Part shown: positions 46,270-54,271 of the stretch, piece by piece
Numbering within the stretch: position 1 is the stretch's first letter
Layout: the number at the start of each line of letters is the position of its first letter
Source: Rhodothermus sp.
Lineage (GTDB): Bacteria; Bacteroidota; Rhodothermia; Rhodothermales; Rhodothermaceae
Length of the DNA stretch: 57,844 nucleotides
Assembly (NCBI GenBank): GCA_030950375.1
Contig: JAUZRN010000053.1
Coordinates: 1 to 57,844, forward strand
Direction: 5' to 3'
Program-made: the position numbers and the translations under genes
The notes under the pieces: model-generated
What the model was told of the DNA's origin: nothing
The model's database searches: none
Seen by the model: only the letters and a program-made list of their open reading frames with translations

Positions 46270-47913
46270 CTAACGGATCAGCATCATTTTATGGGTCTGC
46301 ACGCCTTCGGGCGTTTTCAGACGTAAAAAATACGTACCGCTGGGTAAATCTGCAGCGTCGAAGGTAAGCGTGTATTGCCCGGCAGCCTGCACCGCGTCGA
46401 TCAGCACGCGTACTTCGTGGCCCGAAAGGTCCCAGATGGACAGACGAACAGGCATTGAGGTATGCAACTCGTACTGAATAGTGGTGCGGCCCTGGAATGG
46501 ATTCGGAAAGTTGCCCAGCAGCAGCGCGCGGCCCATCTGGACAGGCGCCAGCCCCAGCTTGAATACAGCGGAAGGATAGGGCACGTTGCCTTCAAGCACC
46601 TGTTGAATGCGATAGTAAAGCACGGGTACTGCTGGCGGCGACGGATCCTGGAATGTGTAGGGAAGCCCTTCGCAACGAGCTGGCAAGCGGGCAATAACCG
46701 TAAAATCACGGCCATCGGTAGAACGCTCGACCAGAAACGCGCGGGTCTGGCGGTCGGTGCAGGTCCAGTTTAGCAGGACGTGCCCATCGTCGGCGCGTAG
46801 CACCCTCAGATGTTGCAAGGGTTCAAAGAAAAAGAGGTCGGCCCGGCGACGTTGTAGCCCTTGAGGTAAATGCGGTAAGGCGGTTTCAAAATCCAATCGA
46901 AATCCGTCGGTCGGTGGATCGGCTCGCCGAAAGCGGCGGCGAATCTGTGCAGGTGACCAGGCATGACGATCCAGCACAAGAACGTCCAGATAGCCTTCGA
47001 AGCCCGTAGGTGTGGTTGGGGTAGCAGGTCGACCACCGAGGACCAGCGCACGTGGGGGATCGACCGGCGTGCGCGCTGTTGAAAAGAGCGAATCGACAGC
47101 CCAGGCGTTGAGGTAGAGCCGGCTCCACCCCGAGGAAGGATCGTGCGTGAGCGTTACATGGTGCCAGCTGCCGTCGGCAATCGGGCGTGGGGTGATCAGG
47201 GCCTGATGTTGGCCGGGACGTCCCCGGTAGACCCGTAGAAAGCCGGCTTCGTCCAGTACAAGTTCCAGGGGGTAACTCTGCTGTTCGTCGCCGCTCCAGG
47301 TGGAAAGTACCACCGCCTTGCGGGTGGTGCTTTTAAGCCAGAAGGCCAGCGTGAACGGATGCTGTAGATCCAGCCAGCGCCGCAACGTATCGGTTAGGGG
47401 GAGCGTCCAGGTACTGTGCTGCACGGCCAGCACATGATTCCGGGGGTTTTCCAGGTCGGCCGGTTGTACGAGGAGTGGCAGACGGTACATCCGCGTTGTG
47501 TGTGAAGGCGTAGAGGGAGCAGCGGCGTTGGCTGATTGGAGGGGAGCAAGTTGCCAGAATACTACTCCTGGATTTCCCGGCGTTACCTCAATGCAAAGTA
47601 CCAGCGGGTCGGTAAGCGGACGGGCAGGTTGTAGCGCAAAGCGACCGGCTGCCAGCGTGTCGATCCGAAGCGCCATTGGAGGGCGGCCGGAACGCAGGGC
47701 CCAGGCGCGATGTACCGACCAGTCCGGTGGTACTGCCAACAACACCCCGTAGAAGGGGACCTCGCCTTGCCAGCGAGCAAACAGGTTGGCCGGCTGTTCG
47801 GCCAGCAGACGTTTGCCGCTCCAGAGCGTCTGCAATTGCGCCCGCACGGTGCCCGCCTGCAGGCAGAATACCAACCATGCGGTCTGCATCAAAACACGCA
47901 CCCGCCTCTTCAT
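46270..47913 (-). CDS. secreted LamG-like protein with type IX secretion C-terminal domain (547 aa)
   Basis: The signal peptide ends near VRAQL (residue about 26). A LamG/concanavalin-like lectin domain follows (about 155-345: PFTLAFWLKS, GSWHHVTLTHD, SRLYLNAWAVDSL), then a fibronectin-like stretch with LVERSTDGRDFTVIAR. The last 80 residues are a type A sorting domain: LGNFPNPFQGRTTIQYEL, RLSIWDLSGHEVRVL, GQYTLTFDAADLPSGTYFLR and a final KMMLIR. It should be exported and attached at the surface by the type IX system. Ligand unknown; the OPT gene shares its transcript. Confidence 0.87.
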   Translation of the reverse strand: MKRRVRVLMQTAWLVFCLQAGTVRAQLQTLWSGKRLLAEQPANLFARWQGEVPFYGVLLAVPPDWSVHRAWALRSGRPPMALRIDTLAAGRFALQPARPLTDPLVLCIEVTPGNPGVVFWQLAPLQSANAAAPSTPSHTTRMYRLPLLVQPADLENPRNHVLAVQHSTWTLPLTDTLRRWLDLQHPFTLAFWLKSTTRKAVVLSTWSGDEQQSYPLELVLDEAGFLRVYRGRPGQHQALITPRPIADGSWHHVTLTHDPSSGWSRLYLNAWAVDSLFSTARTPVDPPRALVLGGRPATPTTPTGFEGYLDVLVLDRHAWSPAQIRRRFRRADPPTDGFRLDFETALPHLPQGLQRRRADLFFFEPLQHLRVLRADDGHVLLNWTCTDRQTRAFLVERSTDGRDFTVIARLPARCEGLPYTFQDPSPPAVPVLYYRIQQVLEGNVPYPSAVFKLGLAPVQMGRALLLGNFPNPFQGRTTIQYELHTSMPVRLSIWDLSGHEVRVLIDAVQAAGQYTLTFDAADLPSGTYFLRLKTPEGVQTHKMMLIR

Positions 47914-48043
47914 GGAAGCACGCCGACGGAGCGGCGGTCTGGTAGCAGATACGTTACCCGTTGGAAAAGATAGGCGTGGACCCTTCTGCTGTCAAATAGG
48001 GTTGACAGCCAGGACGTGACCAACCATCCGGCTCCATTTTGTC

Positions 48044-49171
48044 ATGCCTCGACGTTTACGTATCGGTTTGTTGACAGGCGGCGGCGATTGCCCGGGCATC
48101 AACGCCGTTATTCGGGCGGTCACCAAAAGTCTGATCCTGCAGGCAAACGCCGAAGTCATCGGTTTTGAAGATGGCTATGAAGGACTGATCGAGGGACGGT
48201 TTCGGCCACTTGAGTTTCAAGACGTCAGTGGCATTCTGACACGAGGGGGGACGATTCTTGGTACGAGTAATCGGGCCAATCCTTTCCGCTATTATCGCCG
48301 GGCGGAAGCGGATGTATCCGCTGAGGTGATCGCGCTATATCGGGAACTGGAGCTGGATGGCATTGTGGCCATTGGGGGCGATGGCACCATGAGCATTGCC
48401 CATGGCCTTTCGGAGCGAGGTCTGCGCTTCATCGGCGTGCCCAAAACGATCGACAACGATATCTGGGGTACGGAGCGTACCTTTGGTTTCGATACGGCTG
48501 TGCATATTGCTGCAGCGGCTATCGACCGACTGCACACGACAGCGCAGAGCCATCACCGCGTGATGATCTGCGAGACGATGGGACGCTATGCGGGCTGGAT
48601 TGCACTCTATGCAGGTGTAGCAGCGGGTGCGGACGTAATCCTGATCCCGGAGCTGCCTTTCGACATAGAGATAGTAGCCGAAGTCTGTCGTGAGCGAGAA
48701 AGTGACGGCCGCCGCTTCACGATCATTGTGGTGGCCGAAGGCGCACGCCCTGAGGGCGGGACGTTCCATGTGCGGGAACACGTGCCCGAAAGCCCTGACC
48801 CGATCCGGCTGGGGGGGATCGGCTACGAGCTGGAGCGCCAGCTTCGGGGGCGACTACGCAGTGAAGTGCGCACCACCGTGCTGGGCCATGTGCAACGAGG
48901 AGGTACGCCTACGGCCTACGACCGCAATCTGGCTTCGGCTTTTGGCGCCTATGCAGCCGCTCTGGTACAGGCTGAACGATACGGATGCATGGTGGCGCTC
49001 CGCGAAGGCCGGCTGACGGTCGTGTCGCTGGCCGAGGTGGCCGGACGTACCCGCACTGTGCCGCTTGACGCCCCTATGGTGGGCGCTGCGCTGGCCGTGG
49101 GTACCTCGCTGGGGGTTCGAACGCTGGCCTCGCCGTTGAGGGGTACCCAGCCAACAACACCGCTGGCCTGA
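48044..49171 (+). CDS. pfkA: 6-phosphofructokinase (375 aa)
   Basis: Phosphorylates fructose 6-phosphate in glycolysis. The phosphate-donor loop TGGGDCPGINAVIRAV (residues 11-26), AIGGDGTMSIA (109-119), PKTIDNDIWG with catalytic Asp137 (133-142) and METMGR-like CETMGRYAG (176-184) are clear. The two donor-choosing sites read Gly114 (ATP-like) and Lys134 (seen in PPi enzymes and in ATP-using actinobacterial enzymes); Gly at the first site makes ATP more likely. It is longer than the E. coli type (320). Confidence 0.93.
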   Translation: MPRRLRIGLLTGGGDCPGINAVIRAVTKSLILQANAEVIGFEDGYEGLIEGRFRPLEFQDVSGILTRGGTILGTSNRANPFRYYRRAEADVSAEVIALYRELELDGIVAIGGDGTMSIAHGLSERGLRFIGVPKTIDNDIWGTERTFGFDTAVHIAAAAIDRLHTTAQSHHRVMICETMGRYAGWIALYAGVAAGADVILIPELPFDIEIVAEVCRERESDGRRFTIIVVAEGARPEGGTFHVREHVPESPDPIRLGGIGYELERQLRGRLRSEVRTTVLGHVQRGGTPTAYDRNLASAFGAYAAALVQAERYGCMVALREGRLTVVSLAEVAGRTRTVPLDAPMVGAALAVGTSLGVRTLASPLRGTQPTTPLA

Positions 49172-49202
49172 CCGAGCAACCTTGACAAGCAGACGTTGCA
49201 CC

Positions 49203-50123
49203 ATGAAAGTCTATCTGACCGGAGCGACCGGGTTTGTCGGACGCTACGTGCTGCAGGCGCTACGAGCCGCGGGCCATCAGGTGCGCTGTCTGGTGCGGCG
49301 GCCCGATCAGAACCTTCCTCTGGAAGGCCCGGGGATAGAAAAAGTCGCCGGCGACCTGCTCCAACCTGAGACGTTCGCTGGCACGCTCGAGGGCTGTGAG
49401 GCCGTCGTGCATCTGGTAGGGATCATTGCCGAAAAGCCCCGGCAGGGTATCACGTTTGACGCCGTACACCGTCGCGGGACGCTCCACATTGTAGAAGCGG
49501 CCCGGCAGGCTGGCATTGAGCGCTTTATCCACATGAGCGCCAACGGCGCCCGCCCTGATGGCACGACAGCCTATCAGACCAGCAAGTGGGCCGCTGAAGC
49601 AATTGTACAACAGGCTGGTTTTTCGCACTGGACCATCTTTCGACCGTCGATCATCTTCGGTGACCCCCGAGGGGCCCCCCTGGAATTTGTTTCTCAGCTG
49701 GCCCGGCAGCTGGTCCGTCCCTTTCCGGTTCTTCCTGTATTCGGAGATGGACAGTATCGTTTGCAGCCAGTAGCCGTCGAAGTGGTGGCTGCCGCCTTTA
49801 CGCAAGCACTGACGAAAGCCGAAGCGCGGGGACAGATCTACTGCGTGGCTGGTCCGATCGCGCTTACCTACAATGAAATTCTGGACATAATCGCGCGCGC
49901 ACTCTATGGCCGAACCAAACCGAAACTGCATTTACCGCTTACCCCAGTACGCCTGCTGGTCGGTACCCTGGGACGCCTCGGGTTGCTGCCTATCACGCCA
50001 GCGCAACTGGCCATGCTGATTGAGGGTAACACGTGTGATCCGTCCGCATTATATCGGGACTTCGACGTACCGGAAGTGGCTTTTACGCCGGAGACGATCG
50101 CTTACGTGCGCCACCTCTCCTGA
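49203..50123 (+). CDS. NAD(P)-binding epimerase-like protein, NDUFA9/YfcH-like (306 aa)
   Basis: Atypical short-chain dehydrogenase. The Rossmann loop VYLTGATGFVGRYVLQAL is at residues 3-20; next come HLVGIIAEKP and the reduced active site where YQTSKWAAE replaces YxxxK, as in complex I NDUFA9-like and nucleoside-diphosphate-sugar epimerases. The start at 49203 is preferred over 49182 because the Rossmann strand then begins at residue 3. Role unknown; often linked to quinone or lipid redox. The gap to pfkA is 31 bases, so one transcript is likely. Confidence 0.85.
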   Translation: MKVYLTGATGFVGRYVLQALRAAGHQVRCLVRRPDQNLPLEGPGIEKVAGDLLQPETFAGTLEGCEAVVHLVGIIAEKPRQGITFDAVHRRGTLHIVEAARQAGIERFIHMSANGARPDGTTAYQTSKWAAEAIVQQAGFSHWTIFRPSIIFGDPRGAPLEFVSQLARQLVRPFPVLPVFGDGQYRLQPVAVEVVAAAFTQALTKAEARGQIYCVAGPIALTYNEILDIIARALYGRTKPKLHLPLTPVRLLVGTLGRLGLLPITPAQLAMLIEGNTCDPSALYRDFDVPEVAFTPETIAYVRHLS

Positions 50124-50484
50124 AGCCAGGACGGTACGGTCCGTAGATCAATCCGGCCAGGCCTGCACGGGCAGCGCGAAAGATAAGCAATGAGCTTTCG
50201 TCCGTTGTGAGGCGATTCTGCTGGCGGTCATGTTCGCCAGGGCACCTCTTTTCGTGAGAATGTGTGGGGCAAAGGCATGGCCAACGCAAGGGTATCAGGT
50301 CGAACGCCAAAACAACTACGGCAACGCTTACCTGGAAGGCGCAACGTCAACGGGCTCAGTTAGCTCGAGAAGATCCAGTGGAGTCGTGAGGCGGCGTGTT
50401 GAACAACGCGCGTGGTACGATGGTCCTTTGTATCTTGAGGCCGATTGTGCAAACGCGCTGTGCGACAAACACCCCTGAGGCAAA
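50124..50484. other. intergenic region upstream of the deoxynucleoside kinase
   Basis: Several open frames cross it, none with a family pattern or ribosome-binding site. TATCTTGA at 50431-50438 resembles the Bacteroidota -7 element TAnnTTTG with one difference, but no -33 TTG lies at the right distance. No hairpin with a T-run was seen after the epimerase gene. Confidence 0.45.
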
Positions 50485-51138
50485 ATGGCTGAACGCGTGG
50501 GTGCTTCCCGCAAAAAGCATATAGCGATTGCTGGCAATATTGGAGCCGGAAAAAGCTCACTGACCCGGGTGTTGAGCGAATACTTTCAATGGAAAGCTGT
50601 CTATGAGCGCGTTGATGACAATCCGTATCTATCCGACTTTTACAACGACATGCGCCGCTGGTCTTTTAATCTCCAGATTTTTTTCCTGTCCAGTCGCTTT
50701 CGTCAGCAGCGCCAGATCGAGGCATTGCCTCATTCCGTCGTGCAGGATCGGTCGATTTATGAAGATGCCGAGATCTTTGCTCGCAACCTGTATGAGATGG
50801 GGCTGATGTCACAGCGTGACTACGAAAACTATGTGGCCCTCTTTGAGATCATGACGTCGTTTTTGAAGCCCCCGCATCTATTAATTTACCTGCGGGCTTC
50901 GGTTCCTACACTGGTGCGGCACATCCAGGCACGCGGGCGACCATACGAAACGGCCATTCGGATCGAATACCTGGAGCGGCTCAACCGACACTACGAAGAC
51001 TGGATCGCCCGTTATGATCTGGGACCCAAGATGATCATCGACGTAGATGAGCTGGATTTTGTGAACTCCGAGGAAGATCGACGCGAGGTAATCCGGCGTG
51101 TAGAAAGCCGTTTGTTCGGACTGTTCCCTGATGAGTAA
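50485..51138 (+). CDS. deoxynucleoside kinase (217 aa)
   Basis: Salvages deoxynucleosides by phosphorylation. The P-loop IAGNIGAGKSSL (residues 13-24), YERVDDNPYLSDFY (34-47), the DRS motif in VQDRSIYEDAEIFA (about 86-99) and a lid region with RGRPYE match the dGK/dAK family of Gram-positive bacteria and Bacteroidota. Which base it prefers cannot be read. The eight-base overlap with the following gene implies translational coupling. Confidence 0.93.
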   Translation: MAERVGASRKKHIAIAGNIGAGKSSLTRVLSEYFQWKAVYERVDDNPYLSDFYNDMRRWSFNLQIFFLSSRFRQQRQIEALPHSVVQDRSIYEDAEIFARNLYEMGLMSQRDYENYVALFEIMTSFLKPPHLLIYLRASVPTLVRHIQARGRPYETAIRIEYLERLNRHYEDWIARYDLGPKMIIDVDELDFVNSEEDRREVIRRVESRLFGLFPDE

Positions 51139-53056
51139 GTGGTTGTCATGGATCGGGCTGGCGCTGATGGTGTTGCCGGCTATGGCGCAGGCACCGGCAG
51201 ATACGACCAACGGACGGTTGCCCGTGGGGTTTGGATGGACGCGCTGGGGAACCGTCCTGAGCGATACGCTGCCGGCACGTCAGGCGCTGCTGCACGTGAC
51301 GGATCTGCTGAGTCGCCAGGCGGGTACCTTTACCTATGCCTTCCGGCTATTGGGGTGGCCTGAGGGGTGGAGCCCGAACGGCCTGCCACCTCATCTGATC
51401 GGCCTGCGCCTGGACGGACGCCCTTTCAACGATCCTGTCACCGCTCGTCCGGTCTATGAACTCCTGCCGCTTTTTTTTCTGAGGCCTATCCGCACAGGGC
51501 CTGCCATTGATCATGCACCGATGGCTGTTTATGCAACCTTACGTCCTTACGGCACACTGCGTCCACTGACTGAGCTGCGCTATCGTACAGGGGGAGATGG
51601 CCTGCAGAGCATCATGGCCCTTCATGTGCAGAACCGAAGCCTGTCGTTTCGAGGACGACCGGGCCTGTTGCAGTTGCTTTTCGGCTACGGCGGTCATGCC
51701 ATGGAGGGCGCCTATCCGGGAAGCCGTCTGCGACGAGGACGCCAGGTGGTGGCACGGCTACGTTATCAGCAGTACGAATGGGCCCTGGAAGTGATGAACC
51801 TGCACAATCGCATCCAGGTAGGGGCACACGGTGGCGTGTTGCCTCATCCAGGAGGGCCATTTGAAACCATTTATGAACCTTTCGGGGCCTCGGTCCGCTA
51901 TCCGACAGCCCGACGCCAGACTATCCGCAATGATCTGACGCTGACGCTACGCTTGTATACCGGTCTGTCCGAAACACCACTGACGATCTCAGGCTACTGG
52001 ACAGCCCAGACCTTTCGCTACCGCAATCCCGAACTGGATACGCTTGTCGCAAAGACAAACCGCTACGGCTTCTATCTGGAACAATCTCTGAGCGGTATTC
52101 TCTGGCGGTTGGAAGGGGCATGGGATCACCTGCGTCAGACCAACGCCTGGGCTGATACCGTGGCTACGGGACAGGCACGTGCACGCATCCGGCTGCTGGC
52201 TACCGACACGTTGTACTGGCGTACCTGGCACCTCGGCCTGAGCGGCCAGTTGTTCTGGCAGGAAGGACGGGGAGGGACGGACGCAACGCTGACGCTGGCC
52301 CGGTCGAAAGGACGCTTGCGACCTGTATTGCAGCTGGGCATGCATCATCCCGAAATTCCCTGGGTGTTTCAGACCGGCTGGGGGAAACTCCTGCAGCCGT
52401 GTACGAAATGCCGAGGAGGACGCATCGTACGACTACGACTTGGCCTTCAGGGAGCGGCCGGCGCTTTGACCGGAACGCTTGAAGGATTCGCTACCCGCTT
52501 GGAGGCAGTGCCCGATCTCTACGTCGTTGGGGCAAGCGATACGGTACAGGTGCAAACGCCCGCCGCAGCAGTCGTGCAGGGAGGGCTAACGTTCAGTATG
52601 GACTGGCGCCATACGGTCCGACGCGGCCTCTATGCCGGCGTGCAAGCAACGGCGTTTCAGACCTACAATGTAGACGCCTCGATGCTGCATCGCCGAATAG
52701 CCAGGGCACTGCCCGATCTACTGCTACAGACCCGCGTAGGGGTGCGGTTGCTTCTGTTTCAGGAACTGCATACAGACCTGTATCTACTGGGACGTTACTG
52801 GACGGCTTTTCAGAGTCGCATACTCCATGCGCCTACCGGGTTGCTTGCACTCCCTGAATCTAATGCGCGCCGTTTTGGGCCAGCAGGTACGCTGGACCTC
52901 TATATGGAAGCGACACTGCGCACGGCCAAGCTGTTTCTTGTCTGGGAAAACATCACCAGTGGCACTGCGCTGCAGCCTGGTGTGTTGCTGGTACCTGTCT
53001 ATCCGCTGCCAGCTCGCCGCTTACGCTTTGGCGTCTACTGGCCTATATGGGACTGA
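51131..53056 (+). CDS. exported outer-membrane barrel protein, TonB-receptor-like, function unknown (641 aa)
   Basis: A signal peptide ends at PAMAQA (residue about 22). The next 100 residues have plug-like features (LIGLRLDGRPFNDPVTA, PVYELLPLFFLRPI), and the remainder is a long series of amphipathic barrel strands ending with RLRFGVYWPIWD. No TonB box was found, and the sequence is only loosely like TonB-dependent receptors. It starts inside the stop region of the kinase gene, with TGATGAGTAAG bridging the two. Confidence 0.65.
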   Translation: MSKWLSWIGLALMVLPAMAQAPADTTNGRLPVGFGWTRWGTVLSDTLPARQALLHVTDLLSRQAGTFTYAFRLLGWPEGWSPNGLPPHLIGLRLDGRPFNDPVTARPVYELLPLFFLRPIRTGPAIDHAPMAVYATLRPYGTLRPLTELRYRTGGDGLQSIMALHVQNRSLSFRGRPGLLQLLFGYGGHAMEGAYPGSRLRRGRQVVARLRYQQYEWALEVMNLHNRIQVGAHGGVLPHPGGPFETIYEPFGASVRYPTARRQTIRNDLTLTLRLYTGLSETPLTISGYWTAQTFRYRNPELDTLVAKTNRYGFYLEQSLSGILWRLEGAWDHLRQTNAWADTVATGQARARIRLLATDTLYWRTWHLGLSGQLFWQEGRGGTDATLTLARSKGRLRPVLQLGMHHPEIPWVFQTGWGKLLQPCTKCRGGRIVRLRLGLQGAAGALTGTLEGFATRLEAVPDLYVVGASDTVQVQTPAAAVVQGGLTFSMDWRHTVRRGLYAGVQATAFQTYNVDASMLHRRIARALPDLLLQTRVGVRLLLFQELHTDLYLLGRYWTAFQSRILHAPTGLLALPESNARRFGPAGTLDLYMEATLRTAKLFLVWENITSGTALQPGVLLVPVYPLPARRLRFGVYWPIWD

Positions 53057-53934
53057 TCTGTTAAGGATCCCGTAGATGGATGGAGCTCTTCAAGCGCAAA
53101 ACAGGCGCAACGAATCTCCTGCGCTTTCTGGAGCGACGATAACGTTGCAAGGACAATTTGGATTGTTTGGGGAAGTTTTTTGAAACGGTGGCTGTTTCTA
53201 CAGGTGCGGGCTGGCTGTGGGATGAGGCTGTGCGACATGGTCTCGGTCTGGTGGTTGTTACAGCAGGCAAACAAAGGACGCTCCATGGCGACGCCAGCTT
53301 CCACGTAGTCATTAGGCTTCAACATGGCTGTTTAGCAAGGCGCTCAACCTTTTGCAAACAGCTGTTTCAACCAGCAGTCGGGTGCCAGCCCTGGACATCA
53401 CCGGTCTGCCAGGTACAGGTGCCTGAGATTTGTCTATGGCTGACGTTCTGGCCAGGGTCGGTGTGCCGGAGCGATCCAATATGCTCTGCTTTTAAGGGGG
53501 AGCTGTCCGAAGGGCTGAGGGGGCTCTACGCGACAGGTGATCGGCACCTGGGATCGTGGCAATGATGTTCAGGGCAGGGGCCTCCGCTGGTCCTTTCCCG
53601 ACAGGATAAACTCAATAAGATCCCGTCTCGGTCTTGACGGAGCTATGCTGCCATTGGCGTCCTCCCAGCATCAGGCCTGCGCCGGCGACAGACATTCAAT
53701 GTATATGGCGTAATTGCAGCAATCTGAAAGATTCCCCTTTGAGCGGAGGCTGTCCCAAGGCGTGCTGTTGTCCTGGTGGTGCTGGCGCAGAAGATGAGCA
53801 CCAGGCGTCACGTAGTCCGCCGCTTCTTGCAACGATTTTATGGAAAGCGCAGGCCGGTTTGTATTGAAGTTTCGTGGACGTATAGAGAAGCCACACAAAC
53901 TTCACAATACACCGGCACCTTTGGAGGGATAAGA
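53057..53934. other. 900-base region without a convincing gene
   Basis: Many short frames on both strands, the longest plausible being 135 codons, but none has a ribosome-binding site, family motif or continuous codon bias. It looks like a decayed locus or a long regulatory/structural spacer. No transposase motif, terminal inverted repeat or RNA cloverleaf was recognised. Confidence 0.55.
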
Positions 53935-53941
53935 TTGTTAA

Positions 53942-53958
53942 TTTAGACAACGTCTAAA
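53942..53958. promoter_or_regulatory. 17-bp palindrome upstream of the orphan gene
   Basis: TTTAGAC-AAC-GTCTAAA is a 7-bp perfect inverted repeat with a three-base centre, the form of a dimeric repressor operator. It lies 19 bases before the next ATG, just before TATAAC at 53965-53970, and so covers the likely promoter. Confidence 0.6.
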
Positions 53959-53977
53959 AAAAGATATAACGGGTGGG

Positions 53978-54271
53978 ATGTACGGAAAGCTGCAGGCATT
54001 CTGGAAGGCTGCGCCGGAGGGATTTACTTTTCATCTGGTGCCTGGACGTGGACACTACAAGTACTTTCTGGAAGGTAAGGGATGTCGGCTGGGCGTGCTT
54101 TTTGAGGACACGTTGAATGTGTATTATGAGTGGCTGGCGGAGGATGGGGAGCCGGTGCTGTATGGACCGGAGTTGCGTTATCGCTGGATGTCCAAGCGGG
54201 AGCTGGCGCAGTTGATTCTGGAGGGGGGGTGGGAAGTGACCGAAGCACGTCCAGACGTTGTTCCGCTTTGA
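53978..54271 (+). CDS. orphan protein of unknown function (97 aa)
   Basis: A compact, probably soluble protein, rich in Tyr, Trp and Gly (FHLVPGRGHYKYFLEGKG, NVYYEWLAEDGEPVLYGPEL, RYRWMSKRELAQLILEGGWE). No family is recognised, and no membrane segment or signal peptide is seen. The high frequency of GGG-rich codons resembles its neighbours. It ends exactly where the smc stop begins on the opposite strand. The start follows TATAAC by seven bases, so the message may be leaderless. Confidence 0.6.
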   Translation: MYGKLQAFWKAAPEGFTFHLVPGRGHYKYFLEGKGCRLGVLFEDTLNVYYEWLAEDGEPVLYGPELRYRWMSKRELAQLILEGGWEVTEARPDVVPL

